A DNA stretch of 64,000 bases from Aspidiotus rigidus (GCA_035079385.1 JAVHKY010000065.1:186001-250000); one strand, 5' to 3'. Shown: positions 21,801-33,407, numbered from the stretch's first letter. The notes: generated from the letters alone by a model not told the origin. Made by a program: numbers and translations.

Positions 21801-22827
21801 TAAATTATAATCTTGACCATAGTATACAAAAAAAAAACACCTCGTTTTTCTATGAAAAGTCGGTAAAAGAAGAAGCAGGTGAAATAAAACCCAAAAAAGA
21901 AAAAACGACGGCTTCCTAAAGTGTTCTATGAGTCAAATTAGTTTTGGTATTGAGAATTCAAGGAAACCTAGACCTAGTATAAGCCTAATAAAAACTTAGT
22001 ATACTGCATGGAGCGGAAAACGAGGGGTAGGAACGCTTGATGACGTCATCAGTGACCATGACCGATTTTAGGAATTGGGAAATTTTTTTGAATTGACCCT
22101 GTGACGTCATGGCCTAATGACGTCATAAATCAATTTTCGCCGGACGGTGTACGACAAATTTTTAGAGGAGGGGTAGGAACGCTTGATGACGTCATCAGTG
22201 ACCTTGACTTACTTTAGGGACTAGAAAATTTTTTTGAATTGACCCTGTGACGTCATAGGTCAGTTTTCACTGAACGGCGTAAGAAAAAGGGTACGAACGC
22301 TTGATGACGTCATCAGTGACCTTGACCTATCTTAGGGAGACCTAGTATAAGTCTAGTATAAAATTGGTAAACTGCAAGAAGCGGATGAAGAAGGGTGGGA
22401 ACGTTTGATGACGCCATCACTGGACCTTGAGCTATTTTCGGGACTTATGTCATCAGATATAATACAAAATTTTATTCTTTTATAAAAATCATAGGCCCGG
22501 TTTGGCTCTCGGCGGCCCTGAGAATAGCGACCACCCCCAATATTGTTCGATAGTCGTTTTTAAATAGCCTCAATAGTTCACAATCAAACAAACAAAGTGT
22601 GTTCTAGGCTGTAAATAATTTATGGAATTGAAATTCATGTTCAAATTGTGATTGCTAATTCGATTTCTATATTGATTTTTGTTGCAGATCAAGTGTCCTC
22701 TCAGAAACAACTGAGAGGTGGTGTTGAGTTTGTAACTGAGATACCCAAGAATCCGAGCGGTAAAATCTTGAGAAGAATACTACGCGATTCGTGGACTGTG
22801 AAGAATCAATGTGGATCGAAAATATAA
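18826..22827 (+). CDS. Acyl-CoA synthetase, 4CL/luciferase-like (ANL superfamily)
   Basis: Eight exons join in frame with GT-AG introns: 18826-18960, 19053-19260, 19398-19707, 20211-20379, 20449-20721, 21256-21483, 21551-21716, 22688-22827. They give 542 residues, the usual length for insect 4-coumarate:CoA ligase-like/luciferin-4-monooxygenase-like enzymes. Motifs: ATP-binding P-loop [12 protein letters not shown] (192-203), A5 YGMTES (333-338), A7 STGD with D415, hinge region near KYKGFQVAPAEIE, and catalytic lysine K522 in NPSGKILRR. The C-terminal SKI is a PTS1-like peroxisomal signal. Expected reaction: ATP-dependent adenylation of a fatty or aromatic acid, then thioesterification to CoA; the substrate cannot be read from sequence. 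All key residues are present. The start ATG has an A-rich leader (AAAAAATGG); an acceptor-like TTTCAG lies just upstream, so a 5'UTR exon is possible. Intron 7 carries a CRE-rich tandem repeat. Light production is not implied. Confidence 0.93.
21960..22440 (+). repeat. CRE-rich tandem repeat in intron 7 of the synthetase
   Basis: Four diverged units of about 105-145 bp begin with GTAGGAACGCTTGATGACGT-like sequence near 22027, 22168, 22289 and 22397. Each carries the palindromic octamer TGACGTCA or a near match, with extra copies at about 22101-22125 and 22246. CCTAGTATAAG-like words flank both sides. TGACGTCA is the CREB/ATF consensus; whether it acts as an enhancer here is unknown. Confidence 0.7.
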
Positions 22828-22856
22828 AAATCCGCGGATTTCATATTACATTTTTA

Positions 22857-22862
22857 AATAAA
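22857..22862 (+). terminator. Poly(A) signal of the synthetase gene
   Basis: AATAAA 30 bases after the TAA stop at 22825-22827. Confidence 0.8.
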
Positions 22863-23860
22863 GGTCATCTAAGCCATCTTCTTTCCTAATTGTCTGGGTT
22901 TGCTACGAAAGCTGCTCAGTAATTTCGGTTTAAATTCCTGATCACTGGTTAGGTACCTACGTTAGGAGCTTGCCTCAATTATTGTGATGAATGAAAAGAG
23001 ATTTACTTCGTGAGTTTTTGCGAAACTAAAAAACGCTCTGGAAAAAGAAATTCAGAGAAGGGTCGAATTTTTTTCAACTCCTGTATAAATTGTAGTGAGC
23101 TCTCTTTCCTAGTAGCCTCCGAAAATTTTTTTAGAAGTCCTTAAATTAGGTCAAGGTCATCCAGACGTAACCGTTTTCAAAAAATACTGCCAATACGAGT
23201 ACGAGCGGGTTCTCTGCTCAAAAAAGCCCAAATTGTTTTGATATCAGAAGTGAGACTCAAAAAACTTCCGACATTTCGATACATAGGGGAAGGGGACTCC
23301 GAATACTTTTAACCCTTGAGCTGAACTTCATTGGGCGCGACACGACCACCGATACCAGAGTCGGAAAAGAATGCTTGATATTTCACATTAGATAGCCCAC
23401 GGCATACACAAGTCCCAATATCTGCCCTGTAACTCGTATACCGGTTAACAAGAGAGTAGAATTTGGTGAAAAGAATGAAATTTTTCAATCGTGCATTCAC
23501 TCTAAACATTTAAACCCACTCTTTCAAAAAACTCCATTCCTCTGGAAAAGGGTCCATCAGATCCATATCCGCTCTCCTATAGTCAAGCAGAATCAGGATC
23601 ATAGAAAAAAATATCCAGTTTATGCATCGCAAGCTCACACTTCGCGACTCCATTATGTTTCTTATATCAGAGCTTTGAAGACAAGCGGCTCCTCACAGGT
23701 GGATGAAGATAAATTGGATCAGCAAGTTTGGAAGTAAGTAGCCACATGGGAGAAATGTCCAAAGGCTTATTTAACCTATCTAGTGTATCTTTCAAATTAT
23801 CGGGCGCTCGTCTTACCGTCTTGTCTGCCACTCAAGTATAGATTATTATTGAAATTTCAG
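22863..23860. other. Intergenic stretch, one unplaced open frame
   Basis: About 23509-23735 is open and reads RKKYPVYASQAHTSRLHYVS and SQVDEDKLDQQVWK before a GTAAGT donor. Its phase (2) does not fit the next exon at 23861 (needs phase 1), so it was not joined. Otherwise nothing recognised. Confidence 0.3.
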
Positions 23861-24243
23861 CGAATCAAGACATATCCGGGAAATGGCAAGCACTCATTGA
23901 TATCCAAGAGGACATTCCCGCCTTGCAAGCACTGTGCACGCAATGTCACAAAAACGCGTTCAATGCGAGCAAAGTGCGCGTGACCGAAGCCTACGTTTCA
24001 GACTGGCTGCTTACTTCTGCGGACGAAAAAGTTGAGCCGAAACTAACTACGATGGCAATGTATACGATCGATGAACGAATCGCTCCAGATTCAAAAATAC
24101 ACTATCACTATTTCACGAAAAGTATGCGACCAGATTGCGTGACTTACGTACAAGGATCAAAAAAGGAATTTAGTTTTTGGAAAGAGGTATGCGGTATCGT
24201 TATGCCGGAACCCGAACCCGAAACCGAAACGTACAGGCGATGA
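23861..24243 (+). CDS. Gene B exon, unrecognised protein
   Basis: After the acceptor GAAATTTCAG the frame enters with two bases (phase 1) and runs to TGA at 24241-24243. It starts NQDISGKWQALIDIQEDIPA, has CTQC at about 24-27, and ends in a Pro/Glu run (MPEPEPETETYRR). An internal GTATGC at 24187 could be a donor giving a phase-0 exon end, which would match the exon layout of genes C to F. No upstream signal-peptide exon was identified. GC content is higher than the surroundings, supporting coding. Function unknown; the CxxC is not enough to assign a domain. Confidence 0.5.
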
Positions 24244-25128
24244 CGTCTCTGAAATACCTGACAATTACAATAAGGTGCTCGATGCGGAAAATCCTTACTC
24301 GTAGAAAGTCAATAATGTACTTATTTATTACGAAATAATATACGGTATCCTGCATTGCTATTTGTTTCATTGAACGAATAATTATGAATCTGTAGATTCT
24401 CCAATGAACGTTGATTTCGTCCTTGAGCTTGACTAATAAAACTGGAAAGAATAAGCTCCATCCCCCTGAATTCAAGGCTAAGCACGCGAACTTGAAAGCA
24501 AAGATCACCAGTCACTGTAATCATTTCAAACAGTAAATAGAGAGAGGAAAGAAGACTCGAAAAAAAGACCTTCTCTACAACGTATAGCGTATGAATTAAA
24601 GTTTTTTTCAATTTTTTGAAATCAGAAATCCAAGTTTTCGGATACGAGATCATGAATACTAGACGTAAACTTCATCCTTTCCTTTCACATGTGGTTTTTG
24701 CAATGAACAGGGTTAAAATGAAATCAAATATTAGAAAGAAATTGATTCCAAAATCTCCAAATATGAAGAAATAATCCTCTCGAGCCTCAAAATCAACTCC
24801 CTTTAACCACTCCCACGATAACTTATTCGTACATTTTTTCTCTTATCCTGATCTTGAGAACCTTCGTCATTCCCATTCTGTCCCTCCAACAATTTCTAAA
24901 ACAAAGACGAGTTCCATCCGTAAGTGCCTGCAATCAGCTGCCTCCTTCCTTCATTCTTCTCGTGAAGTACCTGTGACGACTGTTTGTTGTAGACTCATCA
25001 TATGTGTAAGCTCACCTAACCCAAATCATCTGCAAGAAGCGGACACGCGTCTTGTCTCGCGTCTCACATTATACTTAGTTATCGTACACATCTTCCTTTT
25101 ATGAAAGTAAAATCCCCATTTCATACAG
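24244..25128. other. Intergenic/5' region of gene C
   Basis: A donor-like ATCC|GTAAGT at about 24920 follows an open hydrophobic stretch (YSYIFSLILILRTF) that could be a signal-bearing first exon, but no ATG in that frame was found nearby. Nothing else recognised. Confidence 0.3.
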
Positions 25129-25889
25129 ACGTTGGGTCAAGAACACAATACAACAATACGTATGATGCACAACTCGCTGAAGAATATCTACGGCTCAAGG
25201 GAAAGGTAGACGACTCCAAAATAATCGAAGACCTTGTGAACAAAGAGGTCCGCCGAAGGAATCAACAAAATCGCACTTTACATATGGTATACCAACTGAC
25301 GCCTAATAATTATGAAAACTGTACCGAATGAATATTTTGAATGAAATAATTTTTACAGGGCGAGTTTATGAACCGTATCTCTCTTATCGTCCTCCGGACG
25401 CGTATTCAGAAACTGATGTCCAAGTATACGGCAAATTCAACCACGAGCACGAAAGAAGAATTAATGAGCGAACTAGGAATGACAAAACACGACCTCAGGA
25501 AGGAGTTAACTGAAGCGAAGCGACTCGCTCGAAACTTGAAATATCTAAAAGAACAGGATATCGATGGAATCGAAAATCACTACTTGCGGTGGAGACATAC
25601 TGTAGAGAAATGCAACAACACTGACATAAAATTTCTCAAAGAAACAGCACTGCCGCGATGGGAGCTCGACGCGAAACAATTTTGTTCCCAGCTCGCATTT
25701 TTGGCTGTTGGAGTGCCTAAAATTTCAATCGATTTGCCAGAAACGACGATAAAAGTCGGCGTCGAAAATATCATAAGATCTTTAGAGGGCAGGGGAGACT
25801 CGGACACAGTGAAAGTAGTGCGAGCAATTTACGATTTACCCGATCCCGATCCCGTTCCTCAGGGCGTCCATGCATCTAATGCAACTTGA
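25129..25889 (+). CDS. Gene C, unrecognised charged protein (two exons)
   Basis: Exon 25129-25286 enters in phase 1 (acceptor TTTCATACAG), reads from VGSRTQYNNTYDAQLAEEYL and ends in phase 0 at ATG|GTATAC. After a 72-nt intron, exon 25359-25889 starts GEFMNRISLIVLRTRIQKLM and runs to TGA. About 228 residues are visible, mostly helical and charged (for example KHDLRKELTEAKRLARNLKY), with only two cysteines, ending in a Pro/Asp-rich tail (DLPDPDPVPQG). AATAAA is at 26242-26247. The first exon is missing upstream. The same phase pattern (1 then 0) as genes D, E and F suggests a shared gene plan. Family unknown. Confidence 0.6.
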
Positions 25890-27513
25890 ATAAGCTTGCT
25901 GGGTAAATGGAATGAATCTCGTAGGAGGCGTAGGCGGCTTCATACTTACCTTATTCAAGTTTACAACCGCAGATTCATTCAGAGACGACAAGAATAGTAT
26001 AGGACTGAAAGGTTCGGTACGATTTTTAACCATGTTGACGCTTAATCTCATCCTCGGACATGTCTCTCTTCAAACCAAAGATAGAAATATAGGCTGTGAG
26101 AGGAAAAAATCAAATGGTCTCACGGTCACAAATATTTTCTCCGAACTTAATAACAGCAAAGATTTCGATAGGTAACCTGAACTTTCTTGTATTAAAACGG
26201 CTTAATTGAATTTTTCAACTACGAAGTTCTATTACGAGTACAATAAATTAACTGTGATCTTCGCATGCCTCTCCCGTTTCGATCACCTCCACTGGAGAAT
26301 ATTTCATCATTCCCTTTCCTTCCCCTGTACGCTTTCAAACATCTCTTCAAACACACTCACATAACACATTCATCTTACTCTTCACTCCTTCACCTCAATT
26401 GATACTCAAAATACATTCATTTGGATCCTGGGACCTGTAGTCTTTTTGGAATACGATGCCATTGACTCCACAACCACAGAAATCAATAACATACTTCTCC
26501 CGGCCATTGACTACAAAAATCATTACAGTCATGGAACGTGCTTTATAAAAAATACTCCCTCATCCTGAACATCCTGCATTAAAAAATCGAGACGAGAAGA
26601 AGTAATCCCCATACGTCTCAGAATAGGGTAGACTCGATCAAGCCATTATCTTCTTGGTTTGCCCCTCTCTCAACCTCCTTCCGCTCTGTTTTCCCTCGAA
26701 ATTTCTCTTAGTAGAGCCTCCTTCCTAAAAAACTACTCCAACACAAATACACTATCTCTAGAGTACCTTTCCAAAACCAAGTTCTTCACTATATTAAAAA
26801 AGGGTATTGATAATCAAACCAAGTTCATCGCTCACATTTAATCTTCATCTTTTCTATCTAACTTCCGTACCATGTTACATAACTTTTAAGATCGAGAACA
26901 TAACTTTTAAGATGTAAAATACTATTTTCATTGAGCTCATAACCCACATTTTTTTTTTTTTTATTATTATTATTTTTACGAGCAATGCAGCTGCGCTAAG
27001 GGCTATTTGCTCGGCAGATAGTTCTGCTTTTACAAAAACTTAGTACTTAATAAAGTAGAAAAATTGAAAACAAAATACATATGAAAGAATTGAGATTAAA
27101 TAAAAATATAAAGGAAAACAAAAATGTTCTTTTTTTTGCATTGTTATAAAGTTCGTAAAAAGAAAATTGACTATTGAGCACTATTTTTATTGATTGTTGA
27201 ATGGAGGAAATGAAAGACACTCAAAGAGTTTTGTTTCTGTATAAAATTACAGAAATTTTATCATCCGAAAATCAGAGGACACACTTTCAAAAAAATAATA
27301 TTAAGGAAATGTGATGAGAAATTTTTTCAACTCAATGAAAAAAAATATAATTTTTCGATTCTAACTCCCAAGAGTTGAGTTGATTCGACGTAATTGAACA
27401 TTGTGAAAAACAAATCCCTAACCCCAACGGATGGGGCACGATTTTTTATTGTCTACGAAATACTATATTGGATGACGTCATCTTGAACATGTCAAGGCCA
27501 CGCCTACTTTATG
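25890..27513. other. Intergenic, no recognised gene
   Basis: Holds the gene C 3' flank and poly(A) signal (26242), a pyrimidine-rich stretch (26270-26720) and a T-rich/ATT run (26950-26978). Possible eroded retroelement sequence near 26400-26800 is too diverged to name. Confidence 0.35.
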
Positions 27514-27990
27514 AAATCATCTACGAGTTGAAATGTTGACAGTTAGAATTGGGGTTTGGACTAAATTTGTTGTAGCCCAAAAATACAAAATTAAATCCAC
27601 AAAATTTGTATTTCAATTTTATCTTCAATTTGGCCCCTATCCAACTTTCTACGACTTTTCTGAGCCAAGTTATGGAGCATAATGTGCCAAAAATTGACCA
27701 ATTTGCCAAAATTCTGAAAAACTAAAAATTGTTCAAACTTCCTTATTATATTTTATTTTGAAAGTGATAATACTCAAATGTCAATATTGAGTTTGGAAAT
27801 GGGGTAATTTTCAGGTTTTTATTTCGTAAATCTTGGCAACTTGGTCAATTTTTGGCATATTTGGCTCCATAATTCGGTTCAAAGGAAATGTAAAACTTTA
27901 TATTTAGCGCAAATTTTACATCGCTATTTTGAGCTATAACAAATTTAATCCAAATCCCATTCAACTGTTAACATCTTTTTGACGGAGCCT
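27514..27990. mobile_element. Foldback MITE with ~200-bp arms
   Basis: The left arm (27531-27720; GTTTGGACTAAATTTGTTGT and GTGCCAAAAATTGACCAATT) pairs with the right arm (27790-27985) in reverse complement with moderate divergence. The loop is about 70 bp and there is no ORF. Confidence 0.6.
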
Positions 27991-28395
27991 ATGTACACCA
28001 GGCTGTTTCGATTGTGAGGTAGACCACAGGTTAGAAATTGGCTCAGAACTCACAACTCCCAGCATCAGTATTTCTTAACCTAGTACAGGTCTGAAGTATC
28101 ACACAACCCAAGATATAATTGTGGTCAGATAACGAGCTAACTCGAGTCTTCTAAAGTTTTCAATAAAATCTCATGAAAATTAGCTTGAAATATACAACTG
28201 AAACCAATTTCAGGATTCAAAAATATAAGAGTAGTAAAGAAACAAATGATATTCATGGGCTTCTATGGAACTTCTGTTTCTCCCCGGTTGCACTTTTATT
28301 CTCGGAGCTCAAACAATGTATTTCATAAATTATTGATGATTTTTGCAGTTTATACCTAGTTTATTTTCGCTGATAGTTTAATCATGTTTACACAG

Positions 28396-29034
28396 TTCAA
28401 CAATTTTCAAACGCTCAACAAAATACCCCGACTACGATAAGAACAGATGTCGTACAAACCGAAATCTCGGCAAACGCTACTAATGACACATCCTGGGAAA
28501 CAGTTGAAAAATACGTTAGTTCACACTAATAAATACCTAAGTAATTCTTGATATATTTTTTTTTTTTTTTTTTGTACACAATATCGTCTAATAATCTGTT
28601 ATCATATCAAATTGTAGCCGAAAGAAAAATTTGAAATTATTTATAAAAAAGTATTGGACGCATTGTCGTTGAATGATACAGCCAAAAAATTGATATTGAC
28701 AACGGAATCTAAAGAATCGGCCGCCGATCTACAATCTTTCCAACCTTGCCTGAAGAAAAGTTATGCAACGTTTATGGCAAATTGTTTGTTCGCGTATGTT
28801 GTAAGTACCTACCTACCTAACAACTACCTATCAAAATTGAAAGCAAATTCTTCCGTCTCACCCATCAATTGATTTCTTCGATTTATGCATCTACAGGTCG
28901 GAGGTATGCAGAAATTCAAGAAATTCAAGAAACTTTTTTTACAGGCATGTAAAGCCAATTGGCAGAATAGTGATACAATCAGTGAGACTTTAGTTCACGT
29001 GTGTAAAGATCATAGAATTGGCTTTTTGGAGTGA
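28396..29034 (+). CDS. Gene D, small cysteine-bearing protein, paralogue of gene E
   Basis: Exons 28396-28514 (phase 1 to 0), 28618-28800 (0 to 0) and 28897-29034 (0 to stop TGA); AATAAA at 29055. The last exon could instead start at 28945, but the 28897 acceptor keeps frame and adds the segment VGGMQKFKKFKKLFLQ, which aligns with gene E. About 145 residues are visible. Exon 1 is Gln/Thr/Asn-rich with a sequon (NATNDTS). Exon 2 has QPC-x11-C. Exon 3 has AC-x3-W-x13-C. Gene E, 1.5 kb downstream, shows the same C-x11-C and C-x3-W-x13-C spacing and the same intron phases, so the two are tandem paralogues. Disulfides and secretion are inferred; the signal-peptide exon was not found. No known family is recognised: the spacing is not that of odorant-binding or OS-D chemosensory proteins. 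Confidence 0.65.
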
Positions 29035-29054
29035 ATAATCACATGTTTTCCTTC

Positions 29055-29060
29055 AATAAA
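29055..29060 (+). terminator. Poly(A) signal of gene D
   Basis: AATAAA 20 bases after the stop codon. Confidence 0.6.
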
Positions 29061-29089
29061 AAATAATACGAGTATAATATAATACATTT

Positions 29090-29950
29090 ATATTATATAA
29101 AGGGAAAAATTCTCTCTAATTGCCTTTAGCCTTCAGTCGAACTTTTACAGCACCTACTTATCAATTTGTGATGAAAAAATTATTATTATCTAATTAAAGA
29201 GTCTTCAAATAAATTGAATTATTATATTAATGATTTACAAAACGTCTAAAGACAAAATTTTAAACTAAGAAAACATACGTGTAACTCCTCTGATGAGTAC
29301 AATTTCCAATCAAGAATAAAAAAAATAAAAATAGGTTTCAAAATTAAAAAAAAAAAAAATTGTATAGAAATTAATAGACTTTAGAATAACTCCGAAATTA
29401 ATTTTTAATTTTAGAGTTTTCCACATGAGAAATTCACCCTCTTTTCTTATTGTAAAACATTATAAATCTACCCATAAGTCCGTATAATATAATTTGAATT
29501 AGCGTATTTTAATCTGATAAAATTCTTTAATCATCATGTACAATTATTATTAATCCATAAATAATTAATTTTCAATTTATCTTATTTGCATTAATTATTA
29601 TAATTATTTGAAGTAATAAAAGTGTATGATTGAATAGAAATGATAAAAAGGATTGATAATTAAGTTATGTGTAAATAAATCATAATTTTTATAGATAATA
29701 ATAAAAAATAATTAAATGATTTATCATTATAATTATCAATTTTGACTGGTATTGAGTTTGATATAATAGAAAAGGTTAATCTATTAAATTCAATTAAATT
29801 TTTTATTGATCAATAATTTATAGTTAATAATATTATAATTATTAAATAATAAATTCTTCAATTTTTATTTAAATGATCAAATATGTGAAATAAATTAAAT
29901 GAAATATTTTTATTTAGTTTTTTTTTAAATGAATAATAAAAATTAGTCTC
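29090..29950. other. Extremely AT-rich block
   Basis: Almost no G/C for 800 bp. The segment 29840-29935 matches 16025-16120 (shared GATCAAATAT, TTAAATGAA, TTTATTTAG). Composition resembles insect mitochondrial DNA; see findings. Confidence 0.4.
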
Positions 29951-30000
29951 AAAACTTTCTATTCAAATTTCAAAATGGAAGGAATGTATTTAATAATTCA

Positions 30001-30400
30001 ATGATAATGAAGAGACAAGATCAAAGTCAATCGAATAATTTTTCAATACCGCACAGAATCTTATGCCTCTGGAATGGCTCCTTTTCCGACCTTCACTTTT
30101 TTCTCACCTTCCTTAACAGTGAGTATCCCACAATTGATTCCACTATTGAGGGGGGGGGGAGAGCTTCCATCAACTTTCTTGATCTTTCTATCCCTATTGC
30201 TGGTGGCGTACGTAGTTTTGAGATTTTTCGAAAAAATACCTGCACGGATTAATATCCATGCCTCTTCTTTCTGCCCTCCATATCATAAGCTCGCCGCTTT
30301 CAATAGCTTCATCCACTGCCTCGTCTCTATCCCTCTTCCTCCTCAGGCTTTCTCTGAGAAGGTCAAGGTCATCAAGAATCTCGACGAAGATGGACGATGA
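30001..30400 (+). mobile_element. Penelope-like element RT fragment
   Basis: Two overlapping frames together show the end of a Penelope-like reverse transcriptase: INFLDLSIP with FEIFRKNTCTD in the frame starting at 30001, then YHKLAAFNSFIHCLVSIPL and FSEKVKVIKNL in the frame starting at 30074. The FLDL, F-x-I-x-RK, HK-AA and PL motifs are typical of these elements. The two halves are in different frames and a run of nine G lies at about 30150, so this is a broken 5'-truncated copy. It is adjacent to, not part of, gene E. Confidence 0.6.
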
Positions 30401-30552
30401 AGCTCTTGCTTATCAATATTTCATTTTACAATAATTTGTGTTCATTCAGTCAGTCAGTTGCACACATCAATTTGATCTCACCACTGAATTCATAATTATA
30501 GAGTCTCGTACGTATCAATTATTATTAACACTTTTTTCTTTTTCTTTTGAAG

Positions 30553-32729
30553 ATTATACTGCAACTACTAGACAATTCACCTTAAAGCCTCCGGTAGATT
30601 TGCACGAAATAGGATACAACGGCACGTGGGAACCATTTTGCAATATCGACGAAATCAATAAAGATTCTCCGCCATTTCCAGAACACGAGCTGAGGATTTT
30701 GCGGCTAGAAATATGTCACCGACACCAACTGAACAAGTTTACTCCTCTTTCTAAAGACATTTTTGCTGAGTACCTGTATTGCGTCACGGTGCGTCTAACA
30801 GCGCCACATCTTTGAAATTTAGCTTCGCTGAAAGATGGATTAAGTGAAATTGATTCTTCCTGTCTTTATTGAATTCAATTTTCTTGAACAGTTGGACAAT
30901 TACCTTAGCGTTGTCGTCGATCCATTTTTTCTTAGGAGCGGAGAGGGAGGCTACAAAGATGAGAGACAGGAACTGAAAAGATATGCGAGCGGGCCATTTG
31001 CTGAACAATCGTGCGCGAAAGATACTATTCTCTATTTTTCTAAGCATCCATCATAGAAGAGTCTTATACCAAATACAAAAATCGATTGCAGAGAGTGACT
31101 CCCTATCCTGTGAAGTCTTTAATTCAAAATCAATATTGTTAGTATGTCAAAACTGGGAATTTTAGTGAGTTAAATGGCTGTTTGCGAACATTTTTTCTTT
31201 TTGATTTACCAAAAATTACAAAAATGGATATAGTACCTTTTGAAATATGTATGACTCCTATTTGTCCACCATCTCCTATCCTGCAAGATCAATCTATCGG
31301 CGGTGAACTTAATCATTGCTTACCTGCCAGCTCTCGGTCACAATCACATTCTCAGAAGTCCTCCTAAATACATTCTGTTCACAAGATACCCGCATTCTTG
31401 GGAATGAATATTTTGTGAACGAGATCTCAAGTACGAATCTGTATTTCAAATTTGTGGAACTCGAATGTATTGCCAATCCTTCTTAGTACGTATTGAGAAT
31501 TCAATCTGAAATTCTGTTTTACTGTGCAGAATAGAACCGAAGCTGACGAATTGCTTGAAAAATTGATAGACAAACTCTCGGAAGACGACGCCGAGAAAAG
31601 ATCTAAGCTGTTTGCTCTGGGTGTACCTAAATGGGTCTCCGGTTGCGTAAGACAATGTCAAGAAGATCTAAGAATCCGCTGTATTGACAGATTCGTAAGT
31701 AGACGTTTACAAAATATACAAAATAGGATCCGCCCTTCTTGTCCGAAAATTTACTTTTTTACTTTTCTTTGTCGAACAATATTTATGAAATTGTACTTCG
31801 GATGAGGGGAACCTGAAATTCTACTCTATGGGAAAATAGTTACTGTCACCGATCGATTATGTCACAGGCAGTGGTTTTCCCCGCTAGAATAAATAATCTT
31901 TACTATTTTACTTCCCTTTACCAAGGTCCCAAGTAGATAATTTCCAAACATTCTTCTGGATGAGGTCCATTGCCTCATGGTCTTTTAAGTGGTTCTATTC
32001 ACTCTCATTATCTCTGATAGAACCATCAACCTTGTACTTCTTCATTTAAATCTTGAATTCTCAATTATATGTGTATTACATTCGCTTTTGAATCATATGT
32101 AATTTTTTAAAGGTTTTCCATTAATTGTCTAATCAAAGCACACAAATTAGAATCAAATTTAATACTTGCCGGTGTATAATGCGGACATTCTTACATAGAC
32201 ACATTTTCTATTGAAAAATATATAGGTATATCTTAACAAAAAAGATTTTTAAGAGGGAGCTTGTTTTATGGTCGTTGTCCACCGTTTCTCATAAAAATTG
32301 TGGTCTTGATGGGAAGAGAAGCTCTGAACTACTTGAGGAGCTTAGGAAAACTTTTACCTTTGAGCAATACGTAGCAGTAAGGGAAATCAGGAAAACTTCA
32401 ACTACCCGAGCGTACATGAAGGAGGAAAAAGGAGTATTGGAAAACCTCGAACCACCCAACTATCTATATCAGGACGACCGTATTTTGCTCAAATTGTTTC
32501 GTCATGGCACAAGTACAGTTTTAACTTTATGATGGTACTTAATTACATTGAATGTTTGCAGAATCCGTACTACAGGATGTTTTTCGCGCTGATCTCCAAA
32601 GCATGCACGCAACCTTGGTTACCTGAGCCAAAAATACGACAAGTCATACGAGAAGAATGCGAAGGAAAACGGATACCTATGGTGCATATAGATGACATAC
32701 TCCTTAATATAAATTACAGGGAAGAATAA
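30553..32729 (+). CDS. Gene E, small eight-cysteine protein, paralogue of gene D
   Basis: Exons 30553-30788 (phase 1 to 0), 31530-31694 (0 to 0) and 32562-32729 (0 to stop TAA); AATAAA at 32753. About 188 residues are visible. Exon 1 reads DLHEIGYNGTWEPFCNIDEI and contains EICH and YLYC. Exon 2 is an acidic helix then GCVRQCQEDLRIRC. Exon 3 has KACTQPW and EEC. Exon 2 has C-x3-C-x7-C, that is C-x11-C overall as in gene D, and exon 3 has C-x3-W-x13-C as in gene D. Exon 1 has three further cysteines. The pattern suggests a disulfide-bonded, probably secreted helical protein. The upstream signal exon was not identified; it may lie beyond the Penelope fragment at 30.0-30.4 kb. No known family recognised. 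Confidence 0.65.
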
Positions 32730-32752
32730 ACCAGTAGTAATGAGAGTATTTA

Positions 32753-32758
32753 AATAAA
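32753..32758 (+). terminator. Poly(A) signal of gene E
   Basis: AATAAA 24 bases after the stop codon at 32727-32729. Confidence 0.6.
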
Positions 32759-33189
32759 AATTATTCATGAATAGCAAAGAAACAGTAGCCTATGAGATAT
32801 CCACAGCAAAATTCATACAAGTATGAAACAAGGAAAAGTGAAGTACTATGTTGGAGATTGCGTACAAACATCAAAAATAAGGAGAATATTTGAAAAAAAA
32901 TCCGAACTTGTCAATTGAATTATTTTGTATTGTCAAGGTTCTGTAAAACCTGTTCTTTGACAGAGCTATGTAGTTGACTATTATTGTAAACCAATCAGCG
33001 GTGGATTTTATTCAAAAGAATAGTACAGATTACTTACGTATTTCCTTGCTGGAAAAGTACTTCAATAAGAGAGAAGAATTGTGTATTTGTTAAGTGGTTA
33101 GGACTTCCCACCAAAGAAAATAGGTGGATTGATGAAAAAAAAAGAGGTCTTCTTCTAAGAAATCCCCAATTTAGACAAGTGACGAAAAA

Positions 33190-33400
33190 AACAATAACAA
33201 CAAATTTGGCAATTTAGAGAATTTAGGCAAGTTCAGGCAAATTTGGGTAATTTTTGGCAAAGGGCAAGTTTAGTCAAATCCAGGCAACTTTAAGGAAATT
33301 TGAGCAGTTTTGGTCAAATTTAGACTATTTGAACCATTTGAGGTCAATTTGGCAATTTGGAAAAATTTGAAAAAACCGTAAAATCAAGGAAATTGGCAAA
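33190..33400 (+). repeat. Degenerate GGCAAATTT-type minisatellite
   Basis: Irregular array of words such as GGCAATTTAG, AGGCAAATTTGGG and GGTCAAATTTAG with period about 10-20 bp. No coding signal. Confidence 0.5.
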
Positions 33401-33407
33401 ACTTTGT

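Noticed and set aside
23509..23735. Open frame before a GTAAGT donor, considered as upstream exon of gene B
   Set aside because: It ends in phase 2 while the exon at 23861 needs phase 1, so the join breaks the frame.
32275..32532. Open frame between gene E exons 2 and 3
   Set aside because: No acceptor in phase 0 with a matching donor, and the direct exon 2 to exon 3 join preserves the alignment with gene D.
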